Of a DNA stretch of 8,493 bases, positions 1 through 5,800 are shown one piece after another (the stretch's first letter is position 1; every line of letters starts with the position of its first letter). The notes beneath the pieces were generated by a model. That model searched no databases and was not told the origin of the DNA. It was given only the letters and a program-made list of their open reading frames with translations. The stretch is from assembly GCA_007121565.1 (NCBI GenBank), contig SKKI01000317.1:1-8493 (forward strand), read 5' to 3'. The translations under genes were made by a program, and so were the position numbers. This stretch comes from Phycisphaerae bacterium (GTDB lineage: Bacteria; Planctomycetota; Phycisphaerae; Sedimentisphaerales; Anaerohalosphaeraceae).

Positions 1-623
1 CCGAACAGTTCGCTTTCCAGCAGGCTTTCCGCCAGGCCGGCGCAGTTGATCGGATAAAACGGCTTGTCCGATCGCTTCGAATTGGCGTGCAGCGCCCGGG
101 CGGCCAGTTCCTTGCCCGTGCCCGATTCGCCTTCGATCAGCACGGTCAAATCCGTCGGCGCCACGCGCTGCAGGATGCGATAGACCCCCTGCATCGCCGG
201 GCTGCGGCTAAAGACCCCGCGAAACACAAAGTCCTCAATGCTCTTGGCCGGGCCGGCCGGCTGGAGCTCATAGGCCAGCGGCAGCAGTTCCTCCCGGGAC
301 GGGGGCATCACCAGAAAATCATAGGCCCCCATTTTCAGCGCGCGTTTGCAGGCTTTCAGATCGGGGGCCTCGGCCAGCATAATCACCGCGATGGCGGGGT
401 TCTGGCGGCGCACCCGAATCAGCACATCCAGCCCGTCGGCGTCGTCCTCAAATGTGTACGCGCAGAAGATCACCCCGATCGGCGAGGTCTCCAGATACCG
501 CAGCGTCCCGTCGCCGTGCTCAGCATAGAGCGTCTTGAACCCCAACTCACCAAAGACCGACGCAATCGGTTCGGCCTGATGTTTATGGGGAACCGCAATG
601 ACAATCGTCTTGTCTTTTTTCAT
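1..623 (-). CDS. Sigma-54-dependent transcriptional activator with degenerate receiver domain, N-terminal part
   Basis: Reading the minus strand from ATG at 623 gives an open frame of 207 codons that runs off the left edge. Residues 1-120 fit a CheY-like receiver: a beta strand TIVIAV at the start, VIFCAY near 51-56, then DGLDVL, VIMLAE and GAYDFLVMP. From about residue 138 the AAA+ central domain of NtrC-type activators begins: [14 protein letters not shown], a Walker A GESGTGKE at 165-172, then the typical N-C-A-G-L and ESELFG. The GAFTGA loop, Walker B and any Fis-type DNA-binding domain lie outside the window. Family members use ATP hydrolysis to open sigma-54 RNA polymerase promoters. 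The receiver has lost its key residues: Tyr or Ala where the phospho-acceptor Asp should be, no acidic pair after the first strand, Ala for the Thr/Ser, and Met for the Lys. The start lies 41 bases after the pnp stop on the same strand and has no clear Shine-Dalgarno, so it may be expressed by read-through or coupling from pnp. Family identity is secure; targets are unknown. Confidence 0.9.
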   Translation of the reverse strand, partial: MKKDKTIVIAVPHKHQAEPIASVFGELGFKTLYAEHGDGTLRYLETSPIGVIFCAYTFEDDADGLDVLIRVRRQNPAIAVIMLAEAPDLKACKRALKMGAYDFLVMPPSREELLPLAYELQPAGPAKSIEDFVFRGVFSRSPAMQGVYRILQRVAPTDLTVLIEGESGTGKELAARALHANSKRSDKPFYPINCAGLAESLLESELF

Positions 624-664
624 TTTTGCAAGGGCAGCGAATACGTGCCGAATCGATAATCAAA

Positions 665-2806
665 CTACTTTGGGTTATCGCTCTTCTCGCCTTGTTTCAT
701 CTCGGTAATGGCCGCTTTGCGGCTGAGCTTGAACCGGCCCTGCTCGTCAATCGACAGCAGCTTGACATCGATCAAATCGCCGACCTTGCAAACATCCTCG
801 ACGTTTTTGACATAGCCGTCGCTCAATTCGCTGATGTGGCACAGCCCTTCGACGCCCGGTGTAATTTCGACAAACACGCCGAACTCTTTAGCCGAGACGA
901 CCTTGGAATTGTGGTAAATGCGTCCGACCTTCGGCGGGGTGGTCATCGATTCGACGATGTCGCGGGCCTTGAGATGTCCGTCGCCGCCGACACAACTGAT
1001 CGTCACGGTGCCGTCTTCGGCGATGTCGATCAACGCGCCGGTCTCTTCCTGAATGCCCCGGATGGTCTTGCCGGACGGGCCGATCACCTTGCCGATAAAT
1101 TCCGGATCGATCTTGATCGAGATGATCTTCGGGGCGTATTCGCTAAGCTCGGCGCGCGGCTGGTCGATGGTCTTGGTCATAATATCGAGGATTTGAAGCC
1201 GTGCCTGGCGGGCGCGCTGCAGCGCAGCGACCATCACCTCATGCGGCAGGCCGCTGGCCTTGATATCCAGTTGGATGGCTGTAATGCCTTTGGTGGTGCC
1301 GGCGACTTTGAAATCCATATCGCCGAAATGATCTTCGTCGCCAATGATGTCGGTCAGCAGTTCATATCGCTGCTCATCGGCGACCATGCCGATGGAGATG
1401 CCCGCCACGGGGCGCAGAATGGGCACGCCGGCGTCCATCATCGCCAAACAGCCGCCGCAGACCGAGGCCATGGAACTGGAGCCGTTGGACTCGGTAATAT
1501 CCGAGGCGATCTTGACCGTATAGGGGAAGTCCCCCTCGGCGGGGCGCACCTGCTCGAGGGCCTTTTCCGCCAGTGCGCCGTGGCCGATCTCGCGCCGTCC
1601 CGGGCCGCGGAACGGACGCACTTCGCCGACCGAATACGGCGGGAAGGTGTAATGCAGCATAAAGTCCTGGCCGAACTCTTCAATCAGGCCGTCAACAATC
1701 TGCTCATCGCGGCCGGTACCGAGCGTGCAGGAGACCATCGCCTGCGTTTCGCCGCGGGTAAACAGCGCCGAGCCGTGGGTCCTGGGCAAAAAGCCCACCT
1801 CGCAACTGATCGAGCGAAGCTCATCATAGGCCCGGCCGTCAGGACGCTTGCCTTCCAGCAACAGCTTGCGCATCACCTTCCATTGGATGTTTTCCAGCAT
1901 GCGTTTCAGCTCTGTCGCTGTGCAAAGCGGGTTGTCGGGCTGGAGATATTTTTCGGCCGCCTGCTCGCTGATCGCTTTGATCGCGGCGCTGCGGTCGGCC
2001 TTGATGTTCACCTGGTAGGCGTCACAGAGTGCACCGAAGGTTTCCTCTTCGAGCTGTTTGCTCAGCGCCTCGTCCAGGGCGAAAATAGGCGATTCCTTTT
2101 CCGTGCTGCACTTGGCGGCCAGTTCTTCCACGAGATCGCAGGTCTGCCGCACATAGTCATGCGCGGCCTCGACAGCCTGAACGGTCACTTCTTCATCGAC
2201 TTCTTTAGCATCCACCTCGATCATATTGATCGCTTCGCGTTTGCCGCCGAGAATGAGGTTGAAATCGGCTTTGTCGCGTTCTTTGTGGGTTGGAAAGGCG
2301 ACAAAGCGGCCCTCTACTCGGCTCAAGCGGCACGCCCCCAGCGGCCCCTGAAACGGAACTTTGCTTACGCTCAAGGCGGCGCTGGCCGCGATCATCGACA
2401 ACACGTCGGGGTCGTTGTCCTGATCGGCGCTGATAACATTGATGTGAATCTGAACCTCCTGAAAATACCCGTCCGGAAACAGCGGACGAATCGGCCGGTC
2501 GATCAATCGGCAGGTCAGTATTTCTTTGGTCGATGGCCGCCCTTCCCGCTTGATGAATCCGCCGGGAAACTTGCCGGCGGCGCTGTATTTTTCACGATAA
2601 TCCACACTCAGTGGAAAATAGTCGATGTCTTCGCTTTTGGGCGGGGCAGTCACCACCGCGGCCAGAACGATGGTCTGGCCAAGCTGGGCCACCACGGCGC
2701 CGTGGGCTTGTCGGGCAATCCGCCCGGTTTCAAGACTGATCGTCTTGCCGTCGATTTCTTTTTCTACGCGATGTATGTTAAACATAAGTATTCTGCTTTC
2801 TGTCAT
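665..2806 (-). CDS. pnp: Polyribonucleotide nucleotidyltransferase (PNPase)
   Basis: A 713-residue protein matching full-length PNPase, the phosphorolytic 3'-to-5' exoribonuclease of the cytoplasmic RNA degradosome. It releases nucleoside diphosphates and can also add tails. Domains in order: first RNase PH domain (about 10-150, with FPGGFIKREGRPS and RLIDRPIRPLF), an all-helical linker (about 240-320), the second, catalytic RNase PH domain (about 320-550), a KH domain with the GPSG loop at 576-579, and an S1 domain from about 626 to 696. The catalytic aspartates fit D490 and D496 in GDEDHFGDMDF. The frame opens at 2806, but neither candidate start has a strong Shine-Dalgarno. The second Met (codon 8, base 2785, MFNIHRVEKEIDG) better matches where PNPases usually begin, so the first seven residues may not be made. 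It lies 153 bases after rpsO on the same strand, the classic rpsO-pnp pairing. The tail after S1 is short and polar (KQGEKSDNPK). Confidence 0.97.
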   Translation of the reverse strand: MTESRILMFNIHRVEKEIDGKTISLETGRIARQAHGAVVAQLGQTIVLAAVVTAPPKSEDIDYFPLSVDYREKYSAAGKFPGGFIKREGRPSTKEILTCRLIDRPIRPLFPDGYFQEVQIHINVISADQDNDPDVLSMIAASAALSVSKVPFQGPLGACRLSRVEGRFVAFPTHKERDKADFNLILGGKREAINMIEVDAKEVDEEVTVQAVEAAHDYVRQTCDLVEELAAKCSTEKESPIFALDEALSKQLEEETFGALCDAYQVNIKADRSAAIKAISEQAAEKYLQPDNPLCTATELKRMLENIQWKVMRKLLLEGKRPDGRAYDELRSISCEVGFLPRTHGSALFTRGETQAMVSCTLGTGRDEQIVDGLIEEFGQDFMLHYTFPPYSVGEVRPFRGPGRREIGHGALAEKALEQVRPAEGDFPYTVKIASDITESNGSSSMASVCGGCLAMMDAGVPILRPVAGISIGMVADEQRYELLTDIIGDEDHFGDMDFKVAGTTKGITAIQLDIKASGLPHEVMVAALQRARQARLQILDIMTKTIDQPRAELSEYAPKIISIKIDPEFIGKVIGPSGKTIRGIQEETGALIDIAEDGTVTISCVGGDGHLKARDIVESMTTPPKVGRIYHNSKVVSAKEFGVFVEITPGVEGLCHISELSDGYVKNVEDVCKVGDLIDVKLLSIDEQGRFKLSRKAAITEMKQGEKSDNPK

Positions 2807-2909
2807 AAAATAAGTGTTGTGTTTAATGCCAAAGGCACTGCGAATAGAGTCCTCTCCCTGGGTGCACTCTGTATCCGAAACATCGCCTTACAACCCGCAT
2901 GATTAACGA

Positions 2910-2936
2910 CCTCGCGCTGCGCGGATGCAATCGAGG
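2910..2936 (-). other. Possible hairpin in the rpsO-pnp spacer
   Basis: The 153-base spacer between rpsO and pnp holds an inverted repeat CCTCG/CGAGG, with a competing inner pairing CGCG-CAG-CGCG. There is no T-run, so it is not an intrinsic terminator. In Escherichia coli the rpsO-pnp spacer carries hairpins cut by RNase III for PNPase autocontrol. Whether this one does the same is inference. I saw no convincing separate promoter for pnp in the rest of the spacer. Confidence 0.25.
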
Positions 2937-2959
2937 CGGCGTCTCGAACGACCCAGGCG

Positions 2960-3226
2960 TTACTTGCGCAGGCCCAGACGCGAAATAATCTGGCGATAGC
3001 GGTTGATATCTTTGGACTTGACGTATTTGAGCAGCGCCGAGCGGTTGCCGATCATTTTGAGCAGCCCCCGCCGCGAGGAGTGGTCCTTGGGATGCAGCTT
3101 CAGGTGCTCGGTCAGCTCATTGATGCGCTTGCTGAGGATGGCAATCTGCACCTCCGGTGAGCCGGTGTCGCCGGAGGCGGTCTGAAATTCGTCGATAATC
3201 CTTGTCTTTTTTTCTTTGGTAATCAT
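2960..3226 (-). CDS. rpsO: Small ribosomal subunit protein uS15
   Basis: An 88-residue protein, the normal length for bacterial S15 (88-89), which binds the central domain of 16S rRNA and nucleates assembly of the 30S platform. Family signatures are present throughout: the [11 protein letters not shown] segment at about 19-29, the helix [16 protein letters not shown], the rRNA-contacting SSRRGLL stretch, and the C-terminal [12 protein letters not shown]. The ATG at 3226 is preceded by a good Shine-Dalgarno, AAGGA, about five bases upstream. It is the first gene after a strong promoter and is followed by pnp on the same strand, the usual order. The 5' leader of about 70 bases holds a small GC hairpin that could take part in S15 autoregulation, as S15 represses its own mRNA in several bacteria by different leader folds. 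Confidence 0.97.
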   Translation of the reverse strand: MITKEKKTRIIDEFQTASGDTGSPEVQIAILSKRINELTEHLKLHPKDHSSRRGLLKMIGNRSALLKYVKSKDINRYRQIISRLGLRK

Positions 3227-3256
3227 CTTTTCCTTAAACCTTTCGTCGTTATTGGT

Positions 3257-3271
3257 GGGGCCACGTGCCCC
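3257..3271 (-). promoter_or_regulatory. GC hairpin in the rpsO 5' leader
   Basis: The rpsO leader contains GGGGC-ACGTG-GCCCC, a five-pair stem with a five-base loop, between the promoter and the Shine-Dalgarno. S15 autoregulatory leaders in other bacteria use short GC-rich stems or junctions near the start. This is a candidate for such a site, with nothing but position and stem to support it. Confidence 0.35.
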
Positions 3272-3304
3272 TCTACTATTTTATCGATCTCTGACAATCC
3301 GGCC

Positions 3305-3332
3305 ATTATAAGCGAACTTTGTTTTATTTCAA
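3305..3332 (-). promoter_or_regulatory. Sigma-70-type promoter of rpsO-pnp
   Basis: On the minus strand, TTGAAA (3332-3327) and TATAAT (3310-3305) are separated by 16 bases. The -10 is a perfect consensus and the -35 has five of six bases. Transcription would start near 3298, giving a leader of about 70 bases before rpsO. With no strong terminator seen between rpsO, pnp and the activator gene, it may drive all three. Confidence 0.75.
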
Positions 3333-3370
3333 CCCTTTTTGTGCCTAAAGTTTATTTGACTGTATATAAG

Positions 3371-3456
3371 GGGCAAACAGGCTGTATTAACCAAAATCCA
3401 AGAAAACAAAATCTTTTATATCCTCATTGGGATGCAAACAGCCCGCGGCCTGAGCC
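3371..3456 (+). promoter_or_regulatory. Possible structured leader of the pilin gene, weakly riboswitch-like
   Basis: This stretch lies in the 240-base gap between the rpsO promoter and the pilin gene. It contains the direct repeat GCAAACAG (3373-3380 and 3434-3441) and an exact six-pair helix GGCTGT (3380-3385) with ACAGCC (3438-3443). GGGC...GCAAAC, then GGGATGCAAA, GCC and GGCCTGA recall in order the conserved blocks of the c-di-GMP-I (GEMM) riboswitch: GGCAAAC, GGGACGCAAAGCC, GGCCTAA. The fit is imperfect: the hairpin between the blocks is far longer than usual and shows no GNRA stem, CA is inserted before GCC, and I found no closing P1 helix. GEMM elements often precede pilin genes, which is the only contextual support. 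Treat as tentative. Confidence 0.2.
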
Positions 3457-3495
3457 TCTCGGCGGTATTGCAATCCGATGTTAAGTAAGCACTTG

Positions 3496-3532
3496 AAAAA
3501 ACCGAATAGATCGATTGCCGGATGGTTTTTTT
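3496..3532 (+). terminator. Possible weak intrinsic terminator upstream of the pilin gene
   Basis: AAAAAACC (3496-3503) pairs with GGTTTTTT (3524-3531) across a 20-base loop and ends in a run of seven T. The stem is AT-rich, so as an RNA terminator it is weak; the A-rich arm also gives a T-run on the other strand. A competing helix GCAATC (3470-3475) with GATTGC (3513-3518) would involve its loop. Placed 39 bases before the pilin ATG, it could be an expression platform, or could simply end minor transcripts. Confidence 0.3.
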
Positions 3533-3570
3533 GCTGCACTAACGGACGCCTAATCAAGGTCTTATAATAA

Positions 3571-4074
3571 ATGAAAAAACGCGGCTTTACATTGATTGAG
3601 TTGATGATCGTGGTTTCGATCCTGGGCATTCTGGCAGCCATTGCGCTGCCGCAGTTTCAAAATTATCAGCAGCAGGCCCGCCAGGCGGCTGCCAAAGATA
3701 CGCTGCGCGTTCTGCGCAGCCAGTTCGAATTGTACAAGATCCAGCACAATGGGCTGGCGCCGGGCTATATACTGGTCGGCAGTACCCTCTCGTCGGTTCC
3801 GGCAACCTCCACGCTGGAATTCCAATTGGTCGGAACCACGAATATAAACGGAATGGCCAGCGCCTCGCGAACGCCCAGCCAAACCTATCCTCTCGGTCCC
3901 TACTTAGACCGCATGCCGAAAAATCCCTTCAACGGGCTGACCGATATCAAATACGATTCCGGTGATTTTGCTGCCGACAACACCACCGGCTGGCTTTACA
4001 ATCGAGAGTCGGTTCAAATCCGTCTGAATACCAGCGGCGACGACCCGGACGGGACCCCGTACGTCGCGTATTGA
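3571..4074 (+). CDS. Type IV pilin-like / GspG-like pseudopilin
   Basis: A 167-residue protein with a textbook class III signal: the short basic leader MKKRG, cleavage before Phe6, Glu10 (mature Glu5) and a hydrophobic helix to about residue 26 ([20 protein letters not shown]). A prepilin peptidase would cut and methylate it, and the helix would anchor it in the inner membrane before assembly into a pilus or a type II secretion pseudopilus. The globular part resembles GspG-type pseudopilins of planctomycetes and relatives, with [11 protein letters not shown] at about 112-122 and a GWLYN motif at about 140-144 near the end. There is no cysteine. The start has only a weak, distant AAGG (3556-3559) as Shine-Dalgarno. 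No pilus or secretion assembly gene is adjacent: it stands alone between two housekeeping operons, so which machine it serves cannot be told here. A DUF1559-type pilin is less likely given its short length. Confidence 0.85.
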   Translation: MKKRGFTLIELMIVVSILGILAAIALPQFQNYQQQARQAAAKDTLRVLRSQFELYKIQHNGLAPGYILVGSTLSSVPATSTLEFQLVGTTNINGMASASRTPSQTYPLGPYLDRMPKNPFNGLTDIKYDSGDFAADNTTGWLYNRESVQIRLNTSGDDPDGTPYVAY

Positions 4075-4090
4075 CGGCCGCCGGGCACTT

Positions 4091-4149
4091 CATTCAAAAC
4101 GTTTTCTGTCTAAAAATCGACAATGCATTGCTCATTGAAAACGTTTTTC
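4091..4149. repeat. Paired AAAACGTTTT palindromes flanking a third palindrome
   Basis: Two near-identical units, CATTCAAAACGTTTT (4091-4105) and CATTGAAAACGTTTT (4133-4147), differ at one base of 15 and have centres 42 bp apart, about four helical turns. The perfect palindrome CAATGCATTG (4121-4130) lies between them. The two arms can also pair as an 11-pair stem (4096-4106 with 4137-4147) followed by a T-rich tract. They could be operators for a dimeric repressor with a central CG (LacI-family sites have this look) upstream of the nusA promoter, or an AT-rich terminator for the pilin gene. Confidence 0.5.
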
Positions 4150-4178
4150 ATTTTTCTCGTTCAAATTATGTATAAGCC

Positions 4179-4206
4179 TTGACAACGGGCGTAGTTAGAG
4201 TATAAT
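4179..4206 (+). promoter_or_regulatory. Consensus sigma-70 promoter of the nusA leader
   Basis: TTGACA (4179-4184), a 16-base spacer and TATAAT (4201-4206) match the consensus at all twelve positions. The 30 bases before the -35 are AT-rich (4149-4176), like an UP element, and a GC-rich TCCGG follows the -10. Transcription would start near 4213, about 325 bases before nusA. Such a strong promoter suits a highly expressed RNA or a translation-factor operon. Confidence 0.85.
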
Positions 4207-4250
4207 TCCGGTTTTGTGACAGTGTATTCAGGCAACAGAAAGGTACTGCA

Positions 4251-4289
4251 ATGTTTGTAGAGGAAACAGTAAGTCGTGCGCAGGCATAG
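4251..4289 (+). CDS. Possible 12-codon upstream ORF 1 in the nusA leader
   Basis: ATG at 4251 is preceded by AAAGG with a seven-base spacer, the best Shine-Dalgarno in the leader, and reads MFVEETVSRAQA before TAG. It has no run of one amino acid that would mark a classic attenuation peptide. The stop falls in the 5' arm of the 4281-4305 hairpin, so ribosomes on it would open that stem. It may be chance. Confidence 0.3.
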   Translation: MFVEETVSRAQA

Positions 4290-4298
4290 GGTTACAAT

Positions 4299-4337
4299 AT
4301 GCCTGTCGGGAGCGTCCTGGACGCTTTGCCGGCTTAG
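4299..4337 (+). CDS. Possible 12-codon upstream ORF 2 in the nusA leader
   Basis: It lies in the same frame as the first upstream ORF, three codons after its TAG. ATG at 4299 has AGGG seven to eight bases upstream and reads MPVGSVLDALPA before TAG. Its start codon is inside the 3' arm of the CAGGCATA/TATGCCTG hairpin, so translation of ORF 1 could expose it. Confidence 0.22.
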   Translation: MPVGSVLDALPA

Positions 4338-4339
4338 TG

Positions 4340-4483
4340 ATGATAAGCGAAGCTCTTCAGGGACTGTGCGAAAGACGGGACTTTTTTTCGCGGAGGGCCG
4401 TATGGCCGATTGATGGATACAACCTGAATCGGCTGTCGGTTCGTGTGGACCGAGGCCCCCAATGTGTTCTGCACCGGCGTTAA
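4340..4483 (+). CDS. Possible 47-codon ORF 3 in the nusA leader
   Basis: ATG at 4340 overlaps the end of ORF 2 in the arrangement TAG-TG-ATG and runs 47 codons to TAA at 4481-4483, which adjoins the terminator stem. The product is Arg-rich (about nine Arg) and begins MISEALQGLCERRDFFSRR. I recognise no family. It has no Shine-Dalgarno of its own and could only be reached by coupling. A frame this long is not rare by chance, so it may be an accident of a structured RNA. Confidence 0.2.
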   Translation: MISEALQGLCERRDFFSRRAVWPIDGYNLNRLSVRVDRGPQCVLHRR

Positions 4484-4511
4484 GTGGCAACCTGAAGGTT
4501 TCCACTTTTTT
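4482..4511 (+). terminator. Intrinsic terminator or attenuator before nusA
   Basis: AAGTGG (4482-4487) pairs with CCACTT (4502-4507), and AACC (4489-4492) with GGTT (4497-4500), closing a TGAA loop with one C-T mismatch and followed by six T (4506-4511). This is a canonical Rho-independent terminator. It sits 26 bases before the nusA ATG and no promoter is visible between them, so nusA must be made by read-through. Confidence 0.85.
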
Positions 4512-4537
4512 ATTTATAAAAAGGAAAATGAGACAAA

Positions 4538-5767
4538 ATGAATCAGGAATTAATTCGAATCGTTGATAATATCGCACGCGATAAAAACATCGACCGCGAG
4601 TCCATTTTTCAGGACCTGGAGGCGGCGATGATCTCCGCTGCGCGCAAGCATTTCGGCCTGCAGCACGGCACCGAAGGGGAAATCGTTGTGCATATTGACC
4701 GCTCAACGGGCAAGATCACCGCGTTCAAGGACGATGTGCAGATCGACATCCGCCGTCTGGGACGGATTCCCGCACAGACCGCCAAGCAGGTGATGATCCA
4801 GAAGATCAGGGCCGACGAGCGCGACAGTATCTACGCCGAGTACGCCCAGCGTAAAGGCGAGATTGTCAACGGTGTGGTCGCGCGCTACGACGGCGGTGTG
4901 CTGGTGATCAATCTGACAAACCGGATCGAGGCGATCTTGCCTAAATCCGAGCAGATTTCCGGCGAAACACACCACCCCAGCGAGCGCATCCGCTGTCTGA
5001 TTCTTGATGTGCGCGAGCAGTCCAACCAGGTCAAAATTGTTTTATCGCGCACACATCCTGACTTTATTCGTCGGCTTTTCGAGTTTGAAGTGCCGGAGGT
5101 GATCGAGGGGATCATCGAGATTAAATCGCTGGCGCGGGAGGCCGGTTACCGCACCAAGATCGCGGTGGACACCACCGACGAGAAGGTCGATCCGGTCGGG
5201 GCATGTGTAGGCGTACGCGGCAGCCGGATACGCAATATCGTCGATGAGCTCGGCGGCGAAAAGATCGATATCGTCAAATGGAGCGATTCCTCGCAGAATC
5301 TCATCTCCAACGCGCTGGCCCCGGCCAAAGTCAGCGAGATTGCGATCTGTTTTGAACTGGGGCGGGCCACGGTGGTCGTGACCGAAGATCAGTTGAGTCT
5401 GGCGATCGGCAAACATGGACAAAACGTACGCCTGGCGGCACGACTGACCGGCTGGGACATCGACATCCTGACCCCGGATGAATACAACAAGGAAGTGGAC
5501 GTCATGGCCGAGGCGATGAAGGACATTGAAGGCGTGGATGAAAATCTCATCGACAAACTGCTGGCACTGGGCATCATTTCGGTGCTGGACCTTGAAGAGG
5601 TCGGCACCGGCCCGCTCATTGAAGAGCTGGAGGTTCCGGCCGAGCAGGCTGAACGGGTCATCGCCGCCGCCGGCGAAGCGGCCAAAAAAGCCGCCGCCGA
5701 AAATGCCCTGACTCAGGCCCAGGCGCTGCTGCGGCAGGAAAAAAGTAAAAAGAAAAGACGACGGTAA
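4538..5767 (+). CDS. nusA: Transcription termination/antitermination factor NusA
   Basis: A 409-residue NusA, which binds RNA polymerase and nascent RNA and modulates pausing, intrinsic termination and antitermination. Domains in order: N-terminal polymerase-binding domain (1 to about 105, MNQELIRIVDNIARDKNI), S1 domain (about 106-172, with KGEIVNGVV and GGVLVINL), KH1 (about 200-255, GVRG at 225-228) and KH2 (about 265-312, GKHG at 291-294). A single helix-hairpin-helix acidic-repeat-like segment follows (about 322-385, IEGVDENLIDKLLALGI), and then a basic tail KSKKKRRR. Escherichia coli NusA (495 residues) has two such repeats; many other phyla have none. The start is fixed: TGA lies in frame three codons upstream. 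Its AAGGA is 12 bases away, longer than ideal, and an out-of-frame ATG at 4528 is nearer to it. It is followed after 33 bases by infB. The terminator just upstream suggests attenuation, and NusA itself is a plausible effector. Confidence 0.97.
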   Translation: MNQELIRIVDNIARDKNIDRESIFQDLEAAMISAARKHFGLQHGTEGEIVVHIDRSTGKITAFKDDVQIDIRRLGRIPAQTAKQVMIQKIRADERDSIYAEYAQRKGEIVNGVVARYDGGVLVINLTNRIEAILPKSEQISGETHHPSERIRCLILDVREQSNQVKIVLSRTHPDFIRRLFEFEVPEVIEGIIEIKSLAREAGYRTKIAVDTTDEKVDPVGACVGVRGSRIRNIVDELGGEKIDIVKWSDSSQNLISNALAPAKVSEIAICFELGRATVVVTEDQLSLAIGKHGQNVRLAARLTGWDIDILTPDEYNKEVDVMAEAMKDIEGVDENLIDKLLALGIISVLDLEEVGTGPLIEELEVPAEQAERVIAAAGEAAKKAAAENALTQAQALLRQEKSKKKRRR

Positions 5768-5800
5768 TCGAAATGCTGTAGTCATAAACGGAGATAAGTT

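Larger units (their letters stand above)
4213..4511 (+). ncRNA. Structured leader or small RNA upstream of nusA, unidentified
   Basis: About 300 bases between a consensus promoter and an intrinsic terminator, dense in potential helices: CAGGCATA/TATGCCTG (4281-4288 with 4298-4305), AGCGTC/GACGCT (4311-4316 with 4320-4325), GCTTA/TAAGC, GCCGATT/AATCGGC (around 4403-4435) and CGGTTC/GGACCG closing a GTGT loop. A long-range helix TAAGTCGTGC (4270-4279) with GCACCGGCGTTA (4471-4482), ten pairs with two single-base bulges, would close the whole domain. I could not match it to RNase P RNA, tmRNA, SRP RNA, 6S RNA or a riboswitch class I know. It may be a stand-alone RNA, or the attenuating 5' leader of nusA-infB. 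Short ORFs within it are listed separately. The pairings were found by eye and no folding was computed. Confidence 0.5.

Noticed and set aside
626..2902. 758-codon open frame on the plus strand opposite pnp
   Set aside because: It mirrors pnp almost entirely and its translation shows no family features. The minus-strand protein is an unmistakable full-length PNPase, so this is a shadow of its codon bias.
3518..3536. Sigma-54 promoter before the pilin gene
   Set aside because: A GG and a TTTGC are present, but the spacing from GG to GC is 13 (or 9) instead of the required 12, and the TGGCAC block is not there.
3563..3568. TATAAT directly before the pilin ATG as its -10 box
   Set aside because: Transcription would begin inside the gene, after the ATG, and no -35 lies at 16-18 bases.
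3387..3641. 84-codon open frame on the minus strand across the pilin start
   Set aside because: It overlaps the pilin signal peptide antisense, has no Shine-Dalgarno and no known motif, and may merely reflect low stop density. The plus-strand leader features are more coherent.
4213..4511. Known housekeeping RNA (RNase P RNA, tmRNA, SRP RNA, 6S RNA or tRNA)
   Set aside because: I looked for the GAGGAAAGTCC block of RNase P, the tRNA-like ends of tmRNA, the SRP GGAAG/AGCAGC loop and tRNA cloverleaf features, and found none. The many small hairpins do not fit the 6S rod.
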